64,000 bases of DNA from Symsagittifera roscoffensis (Eukaryota; Xenacoelomorpha; Acoela; Convolutidae). Position numbers and translations under genes: made by a program. Positions 20,601-29,534 of this stretch are shown piece by piece (positions within the stretch are counted from its first letter, which is position 1; every line of letters starts with the position of its first letter). The notes under the pieces are model-generated. The model was not told the DNA's origin and did not search any database. It was given only the letters and a program-made list of their open reading frames with translations. The stretch covers positions 6,856,539 to 6,920,538 of the forward strand of contig NC_087070.1 in assembly GCF_963678635.1 (NCBI RefSeq), in the 5' to 3' direction.

Positions 20601-22836
20601 AGTGTACCCCAGGATTGGTTGAGTCCCTGCCAAACAAATTTACGCGAGTAGATGAAAAATCAAGACATTGCAAGACGTTCGATTGGAAAGACCAAAAAAT
20701 TACTGCAGACGCTGCATGACAAGTCAAACTATACAATTCATTACAGTATTTTGCAATTGTTTGTTAGGTTGGGACTTAAAGTTAAAAAAGTGCACCGTGT
20801 GCTGAAGTTTGAACAAATAGCATGGTTAGAACGATACATCACACTGAACACGACTAAACGACAACAAGCTAGAATTAAATTTGAGGAGGGTTTGTACAAA
20901 CTACTGAACAATTGTGCTTATGGAAAAACATGCGAGTCGAAGCGCAAACGGATGCTTGTTCGGATAGTTAGAGATTATCATGCCGCTTTGCGAGACATTA
21001 GTGCATTCGAGTTTAAATCCTATAAAATCTTTGGAGAAAACTTGGCAGCGTTCACTTGGAATCCAACAAAAACCTATTGGGATTTCCCAACAATTGTGGG
21101 AGCTAGTGTTCTTGAGTTAGCAAAGTTTCACATGTATAATTTTCATTATGATATAATGAAACCAAATTTTGAATGTCAACTACTGTATTCTGATACAGAC
21201 AGTCTCTTGCACCAAGTCAAAAGTGAAGATTTATACCGCGAAATTTCCGAAAAAAGGAACATTTTGAATGAACTTGACTTGTCAAATTACCCGAAGAACC
21301 ACCCTCTCTACGACCCGAAAAACAAAATGGTTGTTTTAAAATTCAAGTATGAGTTTCCAGGAGACATTATAACCGAGTTTTATTCAATTTTGTCCAGAGG
21401 TAATTAATTTCTATTTGCCTTATTTGTGAGCACGAATTTCAAAAACTTTTAATTTTTTGTGGAATTTTTTTTTCGGAAGGCAATTTTTGTTTGTGGGCGA
21501 AAAAATGTAATTTCCGAAGTCAATTTTTGTTTGTGGGCGCAAAGACTCAAATCATAAAAAAAATTTTGGAAAAAACTTTTTAGGCGAAAAAGTATAATTT
21601 TTTTTGAAAATTTTTAGTTTTTTTTGTGGGGCGATTTTTTTTTGTGGGCGAATTTTTTTTTGGAAAAAAAATTTTTTTTTGTTCGAAAAAATTTTCGGGC
21701 GAAAAAGTGTTTTTTTTTTGTCTTGGAAAAAAAATTGTGGCTCAATTTAAAAAAAAAAATGAATAAAAAAAATTTAAAAAAATGGTCGGCGAAATTTTTT
21801 TTGGAAAAAAATTTTTTGTCGGCAAAAATTTTTTTTTTTCAAATTTTTTTGTCGGGGAATTTTTTTTTGTGTTGTTCGATTGTTGATTTTTTTAAGGATG
21901 ACTAATTTTTAAGGTCACACCTGGCCTTCATGTCAATTTTTTGTTGCACCTGGCCTTCAAGTTAACACCTGGCCTTGATGCACCTTTTTTGTTGCACCTG
22001 GCCTTGATGTAGCTCTAAAAAACACAAAATCGCAGATTGCATTTGGTTTTTTTACCACCACACATAAGTGATCATCAAAAAATTGATTATTAATCATATA
22101 ATTATTTATTTAGACTACAGAAAAATTATCGGCAAAAGGTGTATCAAAAGCTGCTCAGAATATAATGAGTCATCAGCGATATCGAGACACCTTGACCTCT
22201 GGCTCGTTATTCAAAACTGAAAACAGTCGAACTGCATCCGAGTCACACAATCTGCAAACTGTGACTTCGACGAAAACATCGTTATCAGCTTTTGATGACA
22301 AACGCTACATCCTCGATGATGGTCAGCAGATTCTTTCCTACGGTCACAAAAACATCGTGGGTCAAACTGTGATTGGCATTGATGATAGTGATAAAAACAC
22401 AACCGCTGTTAATTCTGACCCAACTGACATTGACGATTTGGAAAAATGGATGCCATTTTTTGAAGATCGTCAACAGCCAGTGTCGTGGGATTGTGACGAT
22501 TTCCTAGATGGGGTGTCTGAACAATTCGCTTACACTCAAAACGTTGATTGGGTCCATCCGGAAATTGATGATGAATACTCTGAGGATAGTTTTGCTGTTG
22601 AGAACACACAACCACATCGCTCGCTTCGACAACTGATGGACCAGGTCAATAGCAATTGGCAAACTCCAGACCCCGGTCTGATTCGAGCAGCAGAAACCAA
22701 CGACAGTGATATTGATAGCGGGGATATCGCGGATCTGGAGGCCAATACTTCCGACGAGAACAAGTCGTCATTCTTCAACGATTCATTTTTCGATTATGAA
22801 GCAGTTGAAGTAGAAGAACCACGGTCAAAAAATTGA
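17685..22836 (+). pseudogene. POLB: Polinton protein-primed DNA polymerase B, broken
   Basis: This replicates the element with a protein primer. The N-terminus has three C2H2 zinc fingers (FKCNFCP...H...H; CNECSFT...H...H; CDYC...H...H; 17685-17945). The exonuclease keeps Exo II (GHNIQNYD) and Exo III (Y...D), but Exo I reads YFEFES where YADFES is usual. Polymerase motif A is YGFMIDANNLYG, motif B KLLNNCAYGK and motif C YSDTDSL, all intact. Breaks are TGA 17787-17789; frameshifts near 17888, 18318, 18835 (A7), 19220 and 19390; TAG 19749-19751 and 20649-20651. The conserved end FDDKRYILDDG is at ~22290, followed by an acidic tail of ~155 residues. Confidence 0.9.
21400..22120 (+). other. candidate intron in DNA polymerase B
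   Basis: Donor AGAG|GTAATT and acceptor TACAG|AAAAATT. Removing these 721 bp joins the frame from 20652-21399 to the frame beginning KLSAKGVSK at 22123 exactly, with a split codon. The content is mostly T/A runs with G(G)GCGAAA islands, and near the 3' end four copies of CACCTGGCCTT (21915-22010). About seven residues usually present just before this point appear to be missing. It may be an intron or simply an inserted low-complexity block. Confidence 0.5.
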
Positions 22837-23225
22837 CCAATAGATTAAAACACAAAAAAAAACACCACATTAGCTTTTGTATAGTAAATAAAATTCAGTT
22901 ATTTAATATGAGAATTGTCTGTACATAAAACTTGACCTACCGCTATTCCGTGTTTAGTGTGTATTTAAGTGCGATATTTTGTTCAGTTTTGGAACTCAGT
23001 TAAACTGGGATATAAACAATTTCATTTAAGCGATAGTGTCTTTAGCATACTTTTGTATGTATTTGTATGTAATTTGAGTTTGAACCAAAGTTTTAAGAAG
23101 AGTTGAGCAAACAGTCTATAGCGCAGTTAAACACTCCAGCTGGTTTCAGAATGAAGATTTGGCAAATCTTTTCCCGCACCAAACATGTAACCACAACGTT
23201 CAGTGGGAATACTCGATAATATACC
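22837..23225. other. 3' flank of polymerase gene
   Basis: An AATAAA at 22887-22892, ~50 bp past the stop, is a plausible poly(A) signal for the polymerase transcript. The rest, up to the right inverted repeat, shows nothing recognisable. Confidence 0.5.
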
Positions 23226-23553
23226 GAAGTTTTACATGAGGATTATTAGGTATAAAATTATACATGGTGACAATTGGGATTATTACATGGTGACCATTAG
23301 GTATAAAATTATACATGGTGACAATCAGGATTATTACATGGTGACCATTAGGTATAAAGTTATACATGGTGACATCTAGGATTATTACATAGTGACCATT
23401 AGGTATAAAATTATACATGGTGACAATTAGGATTATTACATAGTGACCATTGCTGATCATTTAATACATGGTGACCATTATGATTTATACCTAAGGGTCA
23501 TCCATGCATGACAACCCCCCCCCCCGATCCTAACGCACTATATGCATGCTACT
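23226..23553 (-). repeat. Polinton right terminal inverted repeat
   Basis: Inverse of 2868-3265. Here the tandem structure is cleaner: ~51-bp units that alternate TGGTGACAATTGGGATTAT and TGGTGACCATTAGGTATAA, about five in a row, then the C11 run and the terminal TGCTACT. Confidence 0.85.
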
Positions 23554-23564
23554 GATGTCCAATT

Positions 23565-23830
23565 TTTGTCGCAAATTACGACAGTCGACCGAATACTATA
23601 GTCAAACGTAGTCGAACCATGGGTCGTACAGGGTCGAATCATGAGTCGTACAGGGTCGAATCATGAGTCGAACAGGGTCGAAATATGAGTCAAACAAGGT
23701 CGAATCGTGGGTCGAACACGGTCGGTAGAGTCGAACAGGGTCAAATCATGGGTCGAACATGATCAAATCACGGGTCGAACAGCGTTAAATCATTAGTCAT
23801 ACGGGGTAAATCATGAATCGCATGGGTTGG
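23565..23830 (+). repeat. degenerate GTCGAA minisatellite, part 1
   Basis: Tandem ~22-bp units of the type GGGTCGAATCATGAGTCG. A single unit in the opposite orientation lies just outside the other end of the Polinton (2829-2861), which suggests the element landed in or next to this array. Confidence 0.75.
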
Positions 23831-24029
23831 AACGATGAGAAGATTTAGAGAAAGTTTAATTAATAGCCGTTTTTGTCGGGTCAAGTCAAACACCTCAAAC
23901 TGGGCTATTCGAATCTACCTTCTTCAAAAATGTGGCTCTTTCTATTATATTTTGCTGCTGTCCAGGCTGAATTTTTCAACAATTATTTCGGCAGAAACTG
24001 AAATGATCTCCAAGTTTCAGCGTAAGTAA

Positions 24030-25190
24030 CCCGGGTCAAGGTGCTCGACGTATGTTTCGACTTTGATAGTCAAGCAAGTGCAGTTTTGCGACTGAAGTTC
24101 CGCGGTCGAAAAGCAATTTTAAGTCGAGCACAAAAACGAAACATACCTATTTTGGTCGAGGAAGTAGAAAAAATAGGTCGAGCACAGTCGAAACATAGGT
24201 CGAGCACGGTCAAAACATAAAGTCGAGCACAAAACTACAGCACATTCGAATTAAAAGAAAAAACATAAAGTTGAGTCGGTCGAAAACAATCAAATTTTTT
24301 TTGCTTGCGAAACTGTAAAACAGTTGCAATTAGCAAAATATCCCAGTATAAATGAATTTTTAAAGTGCAGTTAGCTAGACTAGCATATTTGCTCGTCATA
24401 TACAGAAGGCCTAAATGTGGTCCCAAAAATAATAGCTAAATTTTTCACAAAATTGTCAAACACAAAACAGAAAGCTGAAAAAAGTCTAAGGAAAATTTTC
24501 ACTCATCATTGAGATATAAGTCGTCATTTTCAAAAAAGTCATTTAAAATAAACTTTCTGAATCACCTTGGAGCTAAAACTTCGAATTATTTTTTTTTTGA
24601 AATTTCAGTACTTTTTTAAATTTGGAAAAATTTTTGTTTGTCGAGAAAGTCGAAACATACCCATTTTTGGTCGAAAAAACCGAAATATATCTATGCGAGG
24701 TCGAAAAAACAAATTGTTAAAAATTGTTGGTCGAGAAAGTCAAAACAAATCTGAAATGGGTAGTATAAAGTCCAACACGTTTTGTGTTGGGTCGAGAAAC
24801 ATACCAAAACTTGATCGAGAAAGTCGAGATATACCGAATTTCGGTCGAGAAAGTCACTACATACCAAAATTCGGTCGATAAAGTCATAACATGCTAGTTT
24901 TTGGTCCAGAAAGTCGAAACATGAATTGAGCACCTCGACCCGGGAAGGACGGTTCAAGTAGAACAAAGTCGAACAATGTCCGATAAAGTCGAACAAAGTC
25001 AAACAATGTCCGGTAAAGTCGAACAAAGTCAAAAAATTGTCCGGTAAAGTCGAACAAAGTCAAGAAGAACGGACATCATTCGACTCAAAAAGTCGAGAAC
25101 CGACATCATTTGACTGAAAAAGTCGAAAACGGGCATATTTCGACAGTTTTGGTCAAATCATGAGTCGAGCATCTCAGCGCGGGTACTAAA
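24030..25190 (+). repeat. degenerate GTCGA minisatellite, part 2
   Basis: Longer, more variable units (about 25-35 bp) such as GGTCGAGAAAGTCGAAACAT and GTCGAACAAAGTCAAACAAT. The motif is clearly related to part 1. Open frames across it are by-products of the repeat. Confidence 0.7.
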
Positions 25191-27199
25191 TAGCAAAGTG
25201 CTCATATTTATTTATAACTATGTAAACTTTTCTATCTTCAAATTGGTAATATAGTTAAATCAGTCCATAATTTAAATATGTTAAATTTGCAATTCTTAAA
25301 TTAGTAAGGTATTTTTATTAAACCATGCTTTAATAAGGTAATTTTTTTGCCTTCAAATTAGTACTGTTATTTTCTTCAATTATTTTTGAATAAACTTTTC
25401 ACCACCCATCTAAACTGAAAAACATAACACTGAATGGATATATTTTGCTAACAGTTTAAGCATTTTGAAAAACCGAAAAAAAATTTAAAAAACTCAATAT
25501 CAGGCATGAAAAATTTACAAACTTGTGAAGTTTCAATTCTGCTAAAAACTATTTAAATTGGATCAAAACCCATGCTTTCAGAGGTTATAAATAATAGCCT
25601 ACTAGATAAAAAGACGTCTAAAAATGGACATTGAATCGATGACGATAACCAGGAACCCAAAAAATTGAGAACTTTTTTTGAAAAGAAAAAAAAACAACCT
25701 AAAAGGGGCTTAAACTAATTACTAGCTAACTGAGAGGTCTCTTACTTAAATTTTCAAAAATCTGAAGAAGTGAGGGTCACCATGAAGTTGTCCACAGGAT
25801 CTTCACTTCTAAAAGTGAAGAACCTGTAAACAAAGTTGTTCACGGGGAAAAAGTATAGTACCTGATTGCAATACCCTTGCTTATCTCAAGGGTAATACGA
25901 CTCTGTTGTGGAATTCATGTAAATGATGCCTTTCACTGTTGTAGAAATCGACACTTTGATCAGCTAAAACTTTTAACTAGGTCCACTCCATGGCCACACT
26001 AGGCCCACTCAATAAGTCCACTCCAGTTTACAAAATACATTTTAAGTTAGCCAACCCTAATTAAGTGGGTGTCAAATAAATACCAAACTTGAGTTGACGT
26101 GCGCCAAAAAACTTTATTTTTTATGTCAAAACTTTCCAAAAATTATATTGAGCTCCAATTTTTCAACATTTTGCATGTGTTGTTGCGTTCCGGAAGAGCG
26201 CGGAAAAATCCCAATTTAGTCATCTGTATAAAAAACTTGACAAAATTGACAAAAAAAAATCTGGAAAGTCTGCCTAACTCAAGTAAGGTACTAGCTCAAG
26301 ACAATTCTAGATTCTCCCCTGCTTTCCAAGATTATTGGTGAAAAACTATTGCCAAGTAATTTACATTAAATTTTAAGGAGAGATTTTGTTCTTCTGAAAA
26401 AAAACATAGAGGTGATTTACCTCCAAAAATCTACTTCCGGCGTAGAACACTTTAGAAAAAAGGTTTAATCTGCGTTTTAAGGAAAGATTTTATAGTGTCT
26501 CAATGATGTGTGCCCGAAGAGCCGCTTTCTTGTTTGGCCTAAAAGACTAAAAACAATTCTTATGGGGGCAATTAGCAACAAAACAAAATTTGACTAAACT
26601 CCGAGAAACTTTTTTTCGTGTTCAAGGGTTCACAACCAAAAAACTAATCAAAATCAAAATTCGTTTAATTTTTTTTCAAACACTTTTATCTCGCATAAAC
26701 TTGTCAACTTTGGTCGAAACATTAAAAAAAGGACAACAAAGTATAAATTATTTTGGGTCTCTTTGGTTATACACTCCCCTTTAAGCGATGACAAATGTAA
26801 ATGAAAGTTTTTGCAAAAATTGGATCGAAAAGCAGGATACTAATAGGAGGAATACCTCATAGGCGAAAGACCAATTGGGCGAAAACGAAAATCAGCTAAT
26901 CAGATTGCAGTATTCCAAATCATGGAAAGAAAGCGTGAAAACCTCAAATAGAATAAACATTCCCAGAAACTTAATATTAATATTGCCCGAATGTATAAAC
27001 GACAAAATATGCAAATATTTTCAAATTGTCAATAATCGCCAACAAAATGGAACAAATTTCAAGAATTTCGTCATAAAAGAACCAAAATATGTTTCATTTA
27101 ACTCCTTTTAGTTGAACGGCAATTGATTCCTTTTAATAACTGACTTTCGACTGTTTTGTTTTCAGTCCTTCGCTCACGAATCCTTCACCCTTTTGGTCC
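25191..27199. other. non-coding, little structure
   Basis: AT-rich sequence with no convincing gene. One imperfect hairpin at ~25795-25835 is built on CTTCACTTctaAAAGTGAAG. 26860-26890 holds a GGCGAAAGACCAATTGGGCG segment resembling the ends of the fold-back element at 27200-27590. Confidence 0.5.
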
Positions 27200-27590
27200 T
27201 TCGCCCATGAGAATAGCCGCTATGAACTACTGGTCAAAACTAAAATAGTCGTTTTATTTGTGGTTTATTCGTCGTTTCAGGCTCGGTATGACAGCATAGC
27301 ATTTCTAAGTAAAATTGATCCAATTTTGAAATCAAAATTTTCGTTTTCTTTTTAAGATCATTTACGAGGGTATAACCAGAAAGACCGGTTGCATTTTTTG
27401 ATGTTAGAGGGGGCTACTCTACTGGCGAATGACCGAATGGGCAAAGGACTCAAAATTGGATCAGTTTTACCTAGAGTTGCTATGCTGTCATCCCGAGCGT
27501 TAAACGACGAATAAGCTACAAATGAAACGACAATCTTCGTTTTGACCAGTAGATTATTACTATGGGGGTTAATCTCATGGGCATAACCCA
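27200..27590. repeat. fold-back element, ~140-bp inverted arms
   Basis: 27205-27345 and 27435-27590 are imperfect reverse complements, sharing among others ACTGGTCAAAAC, GTCGTTT, TATTCGTCGTTT, ATGACAGCATAGCA and TTGATCCAATTTTGA, with a ~90-bp centre. No coding capacity, so a non-autonomous inverted-repeat transposon. Confidence 0.65.
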
Positions 27591-28281
27591 GAAGGGTACA
27601 ACCAAAAGGCCGGTTGCATTTTATTGATATTATATTACTTCTAAATTTTGAGGATTTGTAACTCACTTAGGCCGCTATAATGGAAAATGTTTTTTTTACA
27701 TGAAAGGAGAATTGAATCTTAGAATTGAAATTTCCAGTTTTTGGATTTGGAACTATCAATTATCCGTGAACAAAAACGATTTCGGTTATCCGGAAACAAA
27801 ACTTCATCTCCCGGATATCCGAGAACGAGTTTATTTTTCGGCTATCCGGGTATTTGGCTCGGTGACACACCATCGCCTCCATCACCGCCCTAAATTCTAA
27901 AATTTTGTATGAAAAAAAAATGTAAGAACTTTATTTATGTTAAACGATATAACTGTGGCAGCTGATTAGTGTGGTCATGATAATGATTGATAATAAGTTT
28001 TTCATCTGCTTGTCAATTGATGAAATTTAACACGTCAGAATTTCATTCAGAAGAAATAATACTTTTTGTTGCTATTTGTTAATTTAATTGATTGTTTTTT
28101 CTAAACTATATTCACTTGCAGTATAAGGGCAGACGCTTGGTGTATTCCATGATCCCTTTGTCTGTCCTCTCCAGATTTTGTTGCATTATGTATAATTTGA
28201 TTCATTTTTTTTCTCTCTTTCTTTCTTTTAGATGACAGTTGACATTTCTTTAAAAAGTTAATTAATTTTAGTTAATTAATT

Positions 28282-28504
28282 GGCTCTTTTCCAGTTTCCC
28301 CCCCACCTTTCAAAATACCGAGTTTTATGTTTGTTTTACGTGTTATTACGGCTAAATGCGTGATGTTACGCTGTAAAGTATGAACAACAAATCTGTTCAC
28401 AGTTGTTGATTTGTTCACCACGCCAAATTTCTTTGCATTGTGACAACGTTAAATAGACTTTTCAAAGTTGAATTTGAAAGGGGGGGGGGGAACTGGAAAA
28501 AGCC
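28282..28504. mobile_element. MITE with 8-bp TSD, copy 1
   Basis: The ends are GGCTCTTTTCCAG...CTGGAAAAAGCC with internal C/G runs. It is flanked by perfect AATTAATT on both sides (28274-28281 and 28505-28512). The 8-bp duplication points to a hAT-type transposase acting in trans. Confidence 0.8.
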
Positions 28505-28670
28505 AATTAATTTAGTTAATTTTATTTTTATAAAATTATTTATTAACTATAAAACTTATTCAATAAATTAGCAAATACATCATTCGTTGGTTGGTGTAAT
28601 AACAAATTACTCGTCATTTGGACTGCACATAAATCTTTTGTAGTTCGGTAACGAAACGATTCATAAACTG

Positions 28671-28893
28671 GGCTCTTTTCCACTTTCCCCCCACCTTTCA
28701 AAATATCGAGTTTTATGTTTGTTTTTTGTAATATTACGGCTAAATGCGTGATGTTACGAAGTAAAGTATGAAGAACAAACCTGTTCACTGTTGTCGATTT
28801 GTTCACCACGCTAAATTTCATTGCATTATGACAACGTTAAATAAGCTTTTCAAAATTGAATTTAAAAGGGGGGGGGGGAACTGGAAAAGAGCC
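28671..28893. mobile_element. MITE with 8-bp TSD, copy 2
   Basis: Same 223-bp family and orientation as copy 1, ~85-90% alike by eye. The flanks are perfect ATAAACTG duplications (28663-28670 and 28894-28901). Confidence 0.85.
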
Positions 28894-28942
28894 ATAAACT
28901 GTTCCTTCCAAAATCTTTCATAAGTCTTTCATCAAAACTTTG

Positions 28943-29512
28943 TCAGAAACTCCCCGAAGGCACACTGGATTCGTAAATAAGTTGAAAATATTGAAGCCTG
29001 AATCCGTTTTTCAGCGGAATTTCCTCGAAGATGTCGGCCAAAGCGTGTCTTCGTCTTCGTTGTCGTTCGGCACTTTCGTCTGAGAAGCCTTCATCCATAG
29101 ACTCGGATGAGCTCAGTTGTCGTGCAGTTACGTATGACGAATTAGACGATGACAAATTAGACGAAATTTGAGAAGCGGAACTCATTGTAAAAGCTGAATC
29201 TTGAGACCCGAACGACTCATGCCTTTGATTCTGTGGATCTCCAGGAGTAAACGCAGAACCATTCAGATTCAAAGATTCAAAATTGAGATCTGGAAGTCCG
29301 GTTTGGAAGATGTTTGCCAGCGCGTTTCTTCTGGTTCTTGTAGTTGCTTCATTGAAACCAGGAAGACTTTGAATTTCACAGGAAATGGTTTGATTCCAAG
29401 ACTCTTGAAGAGCCGAAATTTCGACGCCTGATAGATTTTCAAATATGTTGGCCAGTCCATGACGTCGCTGTGGACCATCCGAAGCGTCGTGAAAATTATT
29501 TTCGGAATCCAT
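28943..29512 (-). CDS. unrecognised 189-residue protein with three RRxxLAxIF motifs
   Basis: ATG at 29512 opens MDSENNFHDASDG. The short motif occurs three times: RRHGLANIFENL (residues ~16-27), RRNALANIFQTGL (~60-72) and RRRHALADIFEEI (~151-163). Acidic and serine-rich linkers, predicted disordered, lie between them (for example SSASQISSNLSSSNSSY). Base composition is less AT-rich than its surroundings, supporting real coding. It could be a single-exon gene or a first exon. The repeated amphipathic motif looks like a protein-docking helix used in multiple copies. No family recognised. Confidence 0.55.
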   Translation of the reverse strand: MDSENNFHDASDGPQRRHGLANIFENLSGVEISALQESWNQTISCEIQSLPGFNEATTRTRRNALANIFQTGLPDLNFESLNLNGSAFTPGDPQNQRHESFGSQDSAFTMSSASQISSNLSSSNSSYVTARQLSSSESMDEGFSDESAERQRRRRHALADIFEEIPLKNGFRLQYFQLIYESSVPSGSF

Positions 29513-29534
29513 TTTGTTTTATTTGGTGTTTTCA

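Larger units (their letters stand above)
2868..23553. mobile_element. Polinton/Maverick transposon (pseudogenised provirus)
   Basis: The inverted ends read AGTAG...CTACT, flanked by GATATC on the left (2862-2867) and GATGTC on the right (23554-23559), a 6-bp target duplication with one mismatch, as expected for Polintons. Total length is ~20.7 kb, or ~18.5 kb without the nested gypsy fragment. The cargo is diagnostic: protein-primed DNA polymerase B, retroviral-type integrase, adenovirus-like cysteine protease, packaging ATPase, and major and minor capsid proteins. Virion genes are on the minus strand from 5829 to ~14980; one unknown gene and polymerase are on the plus strand. Almost all genes carry frameshifts or nonsense codons. 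Confidence 0.93.

Noticed and set aside
5829-20651. In-frame TAG codons in protease, minor capsid protein and polymerase suggested stop-codon reassignment or readthrough.
   Set aside because: TAA (8387, 9441, 11555) and TGA (14179, 17787) also interrupt genes of the same element, together with many frameshifts, and host exons use normal stops. Decay explains it better.
21624-21905. Open frame rich in Phe, Lys and Leu.
   Set aside because: Produced by T and A runs in the candidate polymerase intron.
23200-23460. Repetitive open frame on the minus strand.
   Set aside because: It is the translation of the 51-bp units in the Polinton end, not a repeat protein.
23226-23553. Regularly spaced ~50-bp repeats that resemble a CRISPR array.
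   Set aside because: There are no unique spacers, the units are contiguous, and they are part of a transposon end in eukaryotic DNA.
24567-25032. Repetitive open frames on both strands.
   Set aside because: Both come from the GTCGA minisatellite.
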